48,734 bases of DNA, from positions 7,347 to 56,080 of the forward strand of contig JAJPXZ010000042.1 in assembly GCA_021205245.1 (NCBI GenBank), read 5' to 3'. This stretch comes from Planctomycetaceae bacterium (lineage in GTDB: Bacteria; Planctomycetota; SZUA-567). The translations under genes were made by a program, and so were the position numbers. Under the pieces are notes generated by a model. The model was given only the letters and a program-made list of their open reading frames with translations. It was not told the DNA's origin and searched no databases. This document shows positions 34,376-42,147 of the stretch, piece after piece. Within the stretch, counting starts at the first letter, position 1. Every line of letters begins with the position of its first letter.

Positions 34376-35374
34376 ATGGACAGACCCATAGTGGCCATCC
34401 CCCTGGGCGACCCGGCGGGCATTGGACCGGAAATCGTAGTCAAGGCGCTTGCCGGGACGGAAGCGCGCAACGCGGCCCGATGCCTGGTGGTGGGCGACAG
34501 GAACGTGGTCGAAAACGCGTATCGTATAACCGGCGTTCCGTTGCGTACCCATATCACGGAAGACCCCGCGCGCGGCGACTATTCCGACGGAGTCCTCGCC
34601 CTTTATCCCGTCGACAATATCGACATGGCGAAGTTGAAAATCGGCGAAATCGACGGCATGTGCGGCAGAGCTGCCTACGAATACATCGCGAAGGCCATCG
34701 AGCTCGCCAACGCAGCCCGGGTTGACGCTGTCGCCACCCCGCCCATCAACAAGGAATCGTTGAAAGCAGGCGGCGTCGACTTCATCGGCCACACCGAGAT
34801 TTTCGGCGCACTCACCGACACGCCGGACCCGCTGACGATGTTCGAAGTGCGGGGCATGCGCGTGTTTTTCCTCACCCGCCACGTCTCCCTCCGCAAAGCC
34901 TGCGACATGGTGACCAAGGAGCGCATCGTCGATTATGTCGGCCGGTGCGTCACGGCGCTCAAAAAACTCGGCGTCGACAAGGGGACGATGGCCATCGCCG
35001 GCTTGAACCCCCACAGCGGCGAGCACGGTCTTTTCGGCGACGAGGAAATGCGAGCCGTGTATCCCGCCGTCGAAGAGCTGCGGGCCATGGGATACGACGT
35101 CACGGGGCCCGTCGGGGCGGATTCGGTGTTTCATCTCGCGTTGCAGGGGCGCTTCAATAGCGTGCTTTCGCTTTACCACGACCAGGGTCATATCGCGACC
35201 AAGACCCTCGACTTCGAGCGCACCATCGCCGTGACGGGCGGCATGCCCATCCTACGCACATCGGTCGACCATGGCACCGCCATGGACATCGCGGGCAAGA
35301 ACATCGCCAGCGCCGTCAGCATGACGGAAGCCATTGTCCTGGCGGCGAAATACTCGCCCCATTATAAAAAATAG
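34376..35374 (+). CDS. pdxA2: 4-phospho-D-threonate/erythronate dehydrogenase (PdxA2-like)
   Basis: The 332-residue protein belongs to the PdxA family. It starts [14 protein letters not shown], has TPPINKESL, the metal His in FIGHTEIF near residue 138, [13 protein letters not shown] near 205, YHDQGH near 265 and the third His in [13 protein letters not shown] near 295. PdxA2 enzymes oxidise and decarboxylate 4-phosphothreonate-type acids to DHAP. The DUF1537 kinase directly upstream supports this role over pyridoxal synthesis. AAGGAG lies seven bases before the ATG. A terminator follows. Confidence 0.9.
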   Translation: MDRPIVAIPLGDPAGIGPEIVVKALAGTEARNAARCLVVGDRNVVENAYRITGVPLRTHITEDPARGDYSDGVLALYPVDNIDMAKLKIGEIDGMCGRAAYEYIAKAIELANAARVDAVATPPINKESLKAGGVDFIGHTEIFGALTDTPDPLTMFEVRGMRVFFLTRHVSLRKACDMVTKERIVDYVGRCVTALKKLGVDKGTMAIAGLNPHSGEHGLFGDEEMRAVYPAVEELRAMGYDVTGPVGADSVFHLALQGRFNSVLSLYHDQGHIATKTLDFERTIAVTGGMPILRTSVDHGTAMDIAGKNIASAVSMTEAIVLAAKYSPHYKK

Positions 35375-35400
35375 GGGCGAGACCCGGGATCGATGGAAAA

Positions 35401-35437
35401 GAAGCGGAGGCGGCCTTTCGGTCCGCCTCCGCTTTTT
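35401..35437. terminator. Intrinsic terminator between convergent operons
   Basis: AAGCGGAGGCGG (35402-35413) pairs with CCGCCTCCGCTT (35423-35434) around a short C/T-rich loop, followed by a T-run. A-rich sequence before the stem gives the minus strand a T-run as well, so it can end both the PdxA2 operon and the amidohydrolase operon. Confidence 0.9.
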
Positions 35438-35459
35438 CGTCTCGTAGCCCCCACAACCG

Positions 35460-36608
35460 TCAAAAGGCAAAATCAATCCTGGTGAACATGTTCCGACCCG
35501 CCTTGAAGGTCTGCATGGGAACGAAGAGTTTGTCCCCTTTCACGACGTTGCCGAACTGATCGTCGAACGCCATGGGGCGCTCGTCCAACTTGACGATGGC
35601 CACATCGGCCAGCGCCCCGGGGGCCAGCGTACCTATGCGGCCCGAGAGCCGCATGTGCTGCGCCGCCGTCGCCGTTACCGCCCGCACCAGGTCCGCCAAC
35701 GGCATCCCCAGCGCGAGATAGGCCGACATGACGTAGGGAAGCGAAAAGACCTTCCGCTCGTACATGGAGACGGTGACCACGTCCGTAGTGACAAGGTCGG
35801 GGAGAAAGCCGTCGTCAATGGCTTGTTTGGCCACGCCGTAGCTGTAATTCGCCCGTCCCGAGGCGGCGTCGAACACCACTCCCCTCTCCCGCGCCGCCCT
35901 GGCGGCGGCGGAAACGGCGCCGTTGGCATCCAGGATGGAATATGCTCCCTTGGACTGGAAGCAGTGGCAGAGGATATCCCCCTTTTCGAGAACGCCGAGG
36001 ATCTCCTCGAAAGGGCTCTCCGGATGGACGGCGTGCACGCAGACGATGGTGCCGATGGCCTTGGCGATGCGCTTGGCCTCGACCAGGGGCTTCAGGTTGT
36101 GTTCTTTCGAAAAAAGCTTGCCGATGCGGACCTTGATGCCGAGGAGCTGTTCGGGATAGCGCTCGAACATGTATTCGAGGCGCGCGGTGTCGTAGAACTG
36201 CGGATCGGTGTTTTCGAAATACCTGTCGGTGGCGACGCCGATAGCGCCGACCAGGATGAAACTCCGAATAGTGATGTCCGCGGCGCACACGGTGTCCTTA
36301 TAGAATCCCTCGAACCCGGCCGTGCCGGCCGAGCCGGCGTCCACGGCCGAAGTGACGCCGTTGGGGATGGTCATCAGGTCGGAGTGGATGCCCAGGTCGG
36401 TGTGCCCCCGATAGAGATGCGTGTGGAAGTCGATAAGGCCGGGGAGGACGAGACAGCCCTTGGCGTCGACCGTTTCGGCCGCGCCGTGTTCGGTACCGTA
36501 TTCCGGCGCGGCGATCCTGCTGTTCCTGATGTAGACGTCGCGCGATTCGTCAACTCCCGCGCCCGGGTCGAAAACCCGGCCGTTCGTGATGCGGTATTGG
36601 CATTGCAT
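35460..36608 (-). CDS. Amidohydrolase/deacetylase-family metallohydrolase
   Basis: The 382-residue protein has the amidohydrolase fold. The first metal ligands are in GLIDFHTHLY near residue 60, the carboxylated Lys is in LLGIKVRIG near 155, His is in VHAVHPE and CHCFQSKG, and an Asp lies in DLVTTDVV. This pattern matches the group that includes Atu3266, an enzyme recalled to deacetylate acetyl-mandelate. It may release a hydroxyacid from an O- or N-acyl derivative. It is the last gene of the TRAP operon, 28 bp after dctP, so it may act on the imported compound. The ATG at 36608 follows AAGGAGGTG. Confidence 0.83.
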   Translation of the reverse strand: MQCQYRITNGRVFDPGAGVDESRDVYIRNSRIAAPEYGTEHGAAETVDAKGCLVLPGLIDFHTHLYRGHTDLGIHSDLMTIPNGVTSAVDAGSAGTAGFEGFYKDTVCAADITIRSFILVGAIGVATDRYFENTDPQFYDTARLEYMFERYPEQLLGIKVRIGKLFSKEHNLKPLVEAKRIAKAIGTIVCVHAVHPESPFEEILGVLEKGDILCHCFQSKGAYSILDANGAVSAAARAARERGVVFDAASGRANYSYGVAKQAIDDGFLPDLVTTDVVTVSMYERKVFSLPYVMSAYLALGMPLADLVRAVTATAAQHMRLSGRIGTLAPGALADVAIVKLDERPMAFDDQFGNVVKGDKLFVPMQTFKAGRNMFTRIDFAF

Positions 36609-36636
36609 GACGCACCTCCTTTCCGGGTTCCCGCCC

Positions 36637-37689
36637 CTATTCGTGTTCGGCGATGACGGAAAGCATGAGGTCCACCAGGTCGTCACCCGCAGATTTGCGG
36701 ATGGAGTCGTAGACCGGCACGATGCGATCGAGAATCTGCTGGCGGAGTTCGGGAGAAATAGCGGAGATTTCGCAGCCGTAGTCGGTGACGATCTTTTGGC
36801 GGCTTGCGATGCGCTTGTCGGCGATTTCGCGGCCGTACTTGAGGGACGCCTCGACGCACTCCTTGACGATGGCCTGGAGATCGGCGGGCAGTTCGTCCCA
36901 CCTCGATTTGCTCATATTCATGGCCAGGCTGTGCATGAGGTGATTTGTTTCAACAATGTACTTCTGGGGTTCGTAGAGCTTGTTGGCGACAATCAGGTCA
37001 TACGGGTTTTCCTGCGCGTCAATGGTGCCCTGCTGCAGGCTGATGTAGACTTCGGCGAAATCCATCGGGGTGGGATTGGCGCCGATGGAAGTCCAATAGG
37101 CCATGTGGTTCGGGTTTTCCATGGTGCGGATTTTCAGGCCCTGGAAATCCTGAATTTTATCCAGCGGCTTCGAAGACGATGTCTGGCGGAAACCGGCGTC
37201 GGAAAAGCCGAAGAACTTGATGCCCGCCTTCTCGTACTCGGGCGTCACGGCCGCGATAATCCTGGGGTCGTCGAGGACTTTGCGGGCGGTGGCGAGGTCG
37301 GGGTAGGCGTTGGGCAGGTCAAAGACGCCGGTCTTGGGGGCGAAGGGCACGTAGCCGGCGCTGATGGTGACGAAGAAGTCGATGGAGCCGTTCTGCATGC
37401 CCTCGATGGTTTCTCGTTCGCCGCCGAGGGAGCTTGCTTCGTAGATATTGGCGAAAATCCGCCCGTTGGATTTTTCCTCCATCATGTGCTTGGCGTTCCA
37501 GGCGATGAAGTGGTTGACGCTGTCGAGGCCCACCGGTGTGCAGATGACGAACACATACTCGGCGTCGCCTTCCTTGTACTTGCTCTGGATGTCAGACGGA
37601 TTGGCCATCTCGTCCTCCGCGACGGCGGCAAGGGTAAGCAGTGGCACAAAGGCGAACAAGGTCGCCAGGAACAGGCGCGTCTTCGACAT
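36637..37689 (-). CDS. dctP: TRAP transporter periplasmic solute-binding protein (DctP)
   Basis: The 350-residue protein has a signal peptide (MSKTRLFLATLF to about LAAVA, residue 22). Family traits are SSLGGERETIEGMQNG, the substrate Arg in GLKIRTMENP near residue 180, and DFAEVYISLQQGTIDAQENP with the usual GTIDAQE. It binds the organic acid imported by the DctQM genes upstream. GAGGAG six bases before the ATG at 37689 supports the start; the frame runs open to 37788. Unlike the first TRAP set, the order here is Q-M-P. Confidence 0.9.
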   Translation of the reverse strand: MSKTRLFLATLFAFVPLLTLAAVAEDEMANPSDIQSKYKEGDAEYVFVICTPVGLDSVNHFIAWNAKHMMEEKSNGRIFANIYEASSLGGERETIEGMQNGSIDFFVTISAGYVPFAPKTGVFDLPNAYPDLATARKVLDDPRIIAAVTPEYEKAGIKFFGFSDAGFRQTSSSKPLDKIQDFQGLKIRTMENPNHMAYWTSIGANPTPMDFAEVYISLQQGTIDAQENPYDLIVANKLYEPQKYIVETNHLMHSLAMNMSKSRWDELPADLQAIVKECVEASLKYGREIADKRIASRQKIVTDYGCEISAISPELRQQILDRIVPVYDSIRKSAGDDLVDLMLSVIAEHE

Positions 37690-37763
37690 TTTTTGCTCCT
37701 CGGAATTGAAAACACAGTTCTTGGTTGTTCGAGGCCGGCACGGCGCCGGACTCGCGGGGCGCA

Positions 37764-39050
37764 TCAAATCAGACACAGGCTCAGCCAAGGAATGAAGGTG
37801 ATTAAGGCGAGCGCCACCAGGAAGGCGATGATATACGGGAACGACATCTTGGCGATGGAGAGGACGGGAATGCCGGTCATGTTGCTGCCGACGAACAGGT
37901 TGACCCCGAGCGGCGGCGTGACGAAGCCGATGGCCAGATTCACCACCATGATGATGCCGAGGTGGACCTCATGGATGCCGAAGGAATGGGCCAGCGGAAG
38001 GATGACGGGCGAAAACAGCAGCATGGCGGGAATGGCGTCCATGATCATGCCGGCGAACAGTAGAATAACGTTTATGCAGAGCAGGATAACCCACTTGGAG
38101 GCCACGGCGGCGAGGACGGCCTGTTCGACCATTTTGGCGATCTGGAGTAGGAGGATGACGCGGCTGAGGGCCATGGCGCAGGCGATGACAAACAGGATGG
38201 GGGCATAGGTCCGCACCGTCTCCCTGAGAATCGGCACCAGGTCCCGAACTCCGAGCGTCTTGTCGATGAAAATGCTGACGAACAGCGCGTAATACACCGA
38301 GATGGACGCAGCCTCGGTCGGGGTGGCGACGCCGCTGTAGATGCTGCCCAGGATAATGATGGGAGCCATAAAGGCCCAAAAGCTGTTTTTCAACAGCGAC
38401 AGGAAGCCGCGCGAGCGGATTTCCCGGGTGTGGGCGCGGAGCGCTTCCTTATCCTCGCCATTCTTCTTGAAGTAATAGTAGCAATAGGCGATGAGGCAGA
38501 AGGCGATGAGGAGCCCCGGCACTATGCCGCCTATGAACATATCCGCCACCGACGCGCCCGATATGGTCGAGTAGGCGATCATCGGTATGCTTGGCGGTAT
38601 AATGACCCCCAGCCCTCCCGCCACAACCACCAGCGACGCGGAAAACACCGGGTCGTATCCGCGTTTTGTCATGTAGGGAATGGTCATGGCGCCGAAGGCT
38701 GCGGTGGTGGCCGGTCCGGAACCGGAGATGGCGCCGGAGCAGAGGCAGGTAAGAATGACGGCGCTCGGGAAGCCGGCGGTGAGGTTGCCGAAGAAATAGG
38801 CAAAGAGGTTGAACAACTTTTCCGATATGCCGCCCCGCGCCATAATGACGCCGGACAGCATGAACAGGGGGATAGCGAGCAGCAGGAAGCTGTCAAGGGA
38901 GCCCGACAGCGTTCTGATGACCTGCTCCGCCTTGTAAGGGAAAGACGGTTTAATTAGGGACGGCAGTATGGCCACCCCGGTGAGGGCGACGCCCATGGGC
39001 GTGCCGATGATCAGCAGCAGTGCGAAAGCGGCGACGAAAATGGCGAGCAT
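37764..39050 (-). CDS. dctM: TRAP transporter large permease (DctM)
   Basis: The 428-residue membrane protein has about 12 helices and the hallmarks PLFMLSGVIMARGGISEKL, CSGAISGSGPATTAAFGAM, GGLGVIIPPSIPMIAYS and GFVTPPLGVNLFVG. It lies 40 bp after dctQ and 74 bp before dctP in one operon controlled by the octamer promoter at 39802-39842. AAAGGAAA precedes the ATG. Confidence 0.93.
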   Translation of the reverse strand: MLAIFVAAFALLLIIGTPMGVALTGVAILPSLIKPSFPYKAEQVIRTLSGSLDSFLLLAIPLFMLSGVIMARGGISEKLFNLFAYFFGNLTAGFPSAVILTCLCSGAISGSGPATTAAFGAMTIPYMTKRGYDPVFSASLVVVAGGLGVIIPPSIPMIAYSTISGASVADMFIGGIVPGLLIAFCLIAYCYYYFKKNGEDKEALRAHTREIRSRGFLSLLKNSFWAFMAPIIILGSIYSGVATPTEAASISVYYALFVSIFIDKTLGVRDLVPILRETVRTYAPILFVIACAMALSRVILLLQIAKMVEQAVLAAVASKWVILLCINVILLFAGMIMDAIPAMLLFSPVILPLAHSFGIHEVHLGIIMVVNLAIGFVTPPLGVNLFVGSNMTGIPVLSIAKMSFPYIIAFLVALALITFIPWLSLCLI

Positions 39051-39090
39051 TGCTTTTTCCTTTGCGGCGGCGTATGGGGGGACGGCGGAA

Positions 39091-39621
39091 TCAGGCCGGA
39101 TCGGAATCGCATTCGAGGGTCTCGACGGAGGGGTGGATCAGTTGCCTGGCGTCTTCCACAATGACCTGTGCCAGACGGACTATGGCGAAAAGAAAGCCAA
39201 GCACAGTGCAGAGGTATATTATGTAGAAGGGAATGCCCATCGCCGGGCTGGTCTGGGTGCTGACAATGGTTTTCCTGACGATGTTCCATGAGGCGTGCAG
39301 GAAAACGGAGTACAGCGCCAGCGAAATGATGTTACCGAGTATTTCAAGGGCCAGTTGCTTCCGCTTTGAGAAAAGCATGACGAAGGTGTTGATTCGAATT
39401 GCACAGCGCTTGCGCACACAGTAGCCCACACTGATGAAACCGGTCCACATGAAGCAGTAGCGGCAGAGTTCCTCGCTCCAGGTTAACGGGCTCTGGAAAA
39501 GCTTCCGCATCACCACTTGCGCCCCGGTCAGGAGGGTGATCGCGACAATGAGCACCATGAGAATGGTCTCTTCCAGATGATCATCAAGCCACTTCACCAC
39601 CGATTTCGGTTTTCGCTGCAT
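39091..39621 (-). CDS. dctQ: TRAP transporter small permease (DctQ)
   Basis: The 176-residue protein has four membrane helices with SPLTWSEELCRYCFMWTGF as the DctQ signature. The frame opens at 39711, but AAGGAAGGGA before the ATG at 39621 decides the start. It is the first gene of the TRAP-amidohydrolase operon. The 520 bp to the divergent GntR gene hold two octamer-bearing promoters. Confidence 0.9.
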   Translation of the reverse strand: MQRKPKSVVKWLDDHLEETILMVLIVAITLLTGAQVVMRKLFQSPLTWSEELCRYCFMWTGFISVGYCVRKRCAIRINTFVMLFSKRKQLALEILGNIISLALYSVFLHASWNIVRKTIVSTQTSPAMGIPFYIIYLCTVLGFLFAIVRLAQVIVEDARQLIHPSVETLECDSDPA

Positions 39622-39801
39622 AATGACATCCCTTCCTTTTTTGGAGCCTATCCTGATAGAGGTCGCGGAGCGAGCGACGATCATGGCTACTCGGACACAA
39701 AATTGGTTCAAACAAGGACGCGTTGGCTAGGGGTATCCACAAGGGACAGCGAATTTCAGATGGCAAATGCACAGTACAGGGAAAGTACAATTGAAGACAA
39801 G

Positions 39802-39842
39802 TGGTATGATGGTATAATATGTCATATATGTAGCTATGTCAA
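39802..39842 (-). promoter_or_regulatory. Promoter of the TRAP-amidohydrolase operon with tandem octamers
   Basis: On the minus strand TTGACA (39837-39842) and TATTAT (39814-39819) are 17 bp apart. On the plus strand two head-to-tail octamers, TGGTATGA (39802-39809) and TGGTATAA (39810-39817), followed by TATGTCAT, cover the -10 and the start region. A bound protein would block transcription. Confidence 0.75.
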
Positions 39843-40032
39843 GTAAAATAGAGCATAAATATAGGACGGTTTCAGGACTATATATCTTCTTTAGGGTTGC
39901 CTTCCTACTCTGGGTCGGGGCAAATTATGCCCGATATCGTGAAATCAGTTATATTGGGCGGATTGCATACCCACGCACTCGGTTGAATGAGGCACTGACC
40001 CGTCAAGATCAACCAGCAAAATGCATTGGCTG

Positions 40033-40073
40033 TTGACTATAAGCATACAGCGTGGTATGACTGTATGATACCA
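40033..40073 (+). promoter_or_regulatory. Promoter of the GntR gene with octamer and inverted sites
   Basis: TTGACT (40033-40038) and TATGAC (40056-40061) are 17 bp apart. TGGTATGA (40053-40060) and CTGTATGA (40061-40068) are in tandem. Inverted forms are also present: TGGTAT at 40053 with ATACCA ending at 40073, and CATACAG (40044-40050) with CTGTATG (40061-40067). This suggests autoregulation. Between 39843 and 40032 nothing else was recognised. Confidence 0.65.
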
Positions 40074-40141
40074 ATGCAAATGAATTCCCGATATCGGCTT
40101 AGGATCCACTGTTGCCGGAAAACTAAAGAGGGGAACATAAT

Positions 40142-40882
40142 ATGACGCGTCCCAGACGTGAAGTACAAAGACGCCGCGTTCATGAGGATATAGTTGATTA
40201 TTTGTTGGCCGACATTAAGGGTGGTGTGTATAAGATCGGGGAGGAGCTCCCGTCCGAGCGCGACCTCATGGATGAGTTCCAGGTGGGCCGCCCGGCCATA
40301 AGGGAATCTCTGCTCAAGCTTGAGCGGATGGGCGTGATAGAGACGCGGCCCGGCGTGCGTGCCCGTGTGTGTGAGCCGTCGGTTTCGCCGCTTCTGGAGG
40401 AAATGGGCAATGTCGTTGGCCTCGACATCCAGTCGCGCGAAGGTCAAAAAACATACCAATACGCGCGCAATTTCTTTGAAAACGCCTTAGTGCGGATAGC
40501 CGCCCAGAACATCGACGACAACCAACTCGAAAAACTGAGAAGCCTTCTCGAACGGCAAAAAGCTCTTGGCGACCGGTTGACGGACCTCGCGGACGTCGAC
40601 GTGGAATTCCACGAGGTGATCGCCGCCGTGTGTGGCAACAGGTTGGTCATCGCCTTGTTTCACAACATGAGCAAATGGCTGGTGGAACAACGCATGACCA
40701 CATTGGCGCATCCCGGGCAGCCGGATCGGGCCTACGAGGCGCACCAACTCATCTACGATGCCCTTGTCGCCCATGATCCCGAACGTGCCGAAAAAGCCAT
40801 GACGGACCATCTGGAGCAAGTCGAGGAAGTATACCGCTCTATAGTTCTTCAAGAAAACAGCGCAAAGGAAGGTTCTCCATGA
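40142..40882 (+). CDS. GntR/FadR-family regulator with FCD domain
   Basis: The 246-residue protein has an N-terminal GntR winged helix (about residues 12-80, with GEELPSERDLMDEFQVGRPAIRESL and a wing RPGVRARV) and a helical FCD ligand domain (about 105-235, metal-type residues in DVDVEFHEVIA and in H-x-x-I near LVAHDPERA). FCD regulators sense organic acids. It is divergent from the TRAP operon, and its own promoter and three others carry the TGGYATRA octamer. It is therefore the probable repressor of the whole sugar-acid regulon. GAGGGG precedes the ATG. Confidence 0.9.
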   Translation: MTRPRREVQRRRVHEDIVDYLLADIKGGVYKIGEELPSERDLMDEFQVGRPAIRESLLKLERMGVIETRPGVRARVCEPSVSPLLEEMGNVVGLDIQSREGQKTYQYARNFFENALVRIAAQNIDDNQLEKLRSLLERQKALGDRLTDLADVDVEFHEVIAAVCGNRLVIALFHNMSKWLVEQRMTTLAHPGQPDRAYEAHQLIYDALVAHDPERAEKAMTDHLEQVEEVYRSIVLQENSAKEGSP

Positions 40883-41514
40883 GTTCATATTTAGTTACCC
40901 TGACGTAAGAACGCTTTTGAAACACTTACGATGGGTTGAACTCCGCCACAATTCAAAGAAGTAAAACAGAAACACGTCTACCACATACGCGACCGCCATT
41001 CTGCGGCAGGATTCACCGAGAGGTTTACCATAAAAATATCCCTAAAATGAGGGTGTATTTGGAAACGAAATTATGTAATGATAGATACCGACCTAGCGAA
41101 CTATTTGGATAGCAAAAGTATAGATATTCCTGCCAATACGCCTCCCCAAATGAGTATAGTTCCCCTGTTTTCATCGAATTTCAATTCACTATAGCCCCAG
41201 CCATCCACCGACAAAACGCAATAATATGGGTATAAAAATTAGAAAAATCGCCTACACAGCAAAATCCACACCTATAATTTCCAATTATAAACACGCTACC
41301 CGCAAAGACTTAGATGGAGTATAATCCTAAAGGACCATACCATTTTTTCCCATATGGGACCTAGGTCTACTATACAAACCATCTTTGAAGACCGAGAATA
41401 CATCCGTACTTACATAGGGCTCCAACACCACACCGGAGGTGCAGCAGCGGATTTACCGGCCGGACTGTGGCCGAATGCGGGTGCGGTTCCTGGCATGACG
41501 GGGAAAAGGGGAAA
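40883..41514. other. AT-rich gap with decayed sequence
   Basis: This 632-bp stretch is clearly richer in A/T than the genes around it and has no intact gene. A CCATACCA (41335-41342, complement TGGTATGG) is a single octamer-like site, and CCCATATGGG is a palindrome at 41349-41358. A decayed membrane-protein frame lies at 41101-41255 (listed separately). The end carries the ribosome site of the secreted protein. Confidence 0.5.
41101..41255 (-). pseudogene. Remnant of a small membrane protein
   Basis: On the minus strand the frame ending at 41101 gives a hydrophobic tail (GTILIWGGVLAG, ISILLLSK, stop). The frame one shift away just upstream gives another helix (AIFLIFIPILLRFVGGW). Joined by one frameshift near 41200 they would make a two-helix protein. 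There is no start with a ribosome site. No family is recognised. Confidence 0.3.
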
Positions 41515-41970
41515 ATGAAGCGTATCATTATCATGGCCCTGACACTGTCGGCGCTGGCGTTGGCTTCGACTCTCTCCGGTGTAGACGTAGCTCGGGCGGG
41601 CGGAGCCCATAATGAAAGATCAGCCGCCCCCGGCGATAGTGGATTCGGCGCGCTCCAGTTCGGCGTCGACAAAACCCTCCGCTTCGATCTCACCAACACC
41701 CACGACCAATCGCAGGCCCTGGATATCTTTAATAGCCCGCTTACCATCGACGACACCGGCACCCACCTCGCCTGCAACGATTTTGTCGGCGGCGGCGCGC
41801 GCGTCGGTCTGAGCAGCCGCGCGTCAATCGGATCGATTATAATACCGAAGGAGGAAACGGCAGCTTCGGTTATCGTGGCATACCGAGTGTCGGGGGGTAT
41901 ACAACAACGCTCTTCCACTCGAAATACTGTTTTCCATTATGGCAAAGGAAGATTCTTTGGGTATTCTTAA
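41515..41970 (+). CDS. Hypothetical secreted protein
   Basis: The 151-residue protein starts with a clear signal peptide (MKRIIIMALTLSALALAS, cleavage probably after VARA near residue 28). The mature part is rich in Asp/Gly/Ser with strand-like segments (ALQFGVDKTLRFDL, GTHLACNDFVGGG) and one Cys. The last 30 residues look less ordered, and the gene may have lost its original end. AAAAGGGGAA precedes the ATG. It has no co-directional partner, and the function is unknown. The 177 bp after it hold nothing recognised. Confidence 0.6.
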   Translation: MKRIIIMALTLSALALASTLSGVDVARAGGAHNERSAAPGDSGFGALQFGVDKTLRFDLTNTHDQSQALDIFNSPLTIDDTGTHLACNDFVGGGARVGLSSRASIGSIIIPKEETAASVIVAYRVSGGIQQRSSTRNTVFHYGKGRFFGYS

Positions 41971-42147
41971 GAGCCGAGTTAGCATTCCACTGTCCTGAAA
42001 CGGTCTTATTTTTCAATGGAAAGCGTCCTATATTATGGGCATGGCTTTTGGACAGCAAGCCATTACTAAATCCAACGGAGCGCGGGTCGGAAGAGTCCCG
42101 ATAATGGCTTGATGCCTGGAAAGATATCAGCGAATGATTGAAAACTT

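Noticed and set aside
36586..38208. A 540-codon open frame on the plus strand
   Set aside because: It runs antisense to the TRAP DctP and DctM genes, whose motifs, starts and spacing are clear.
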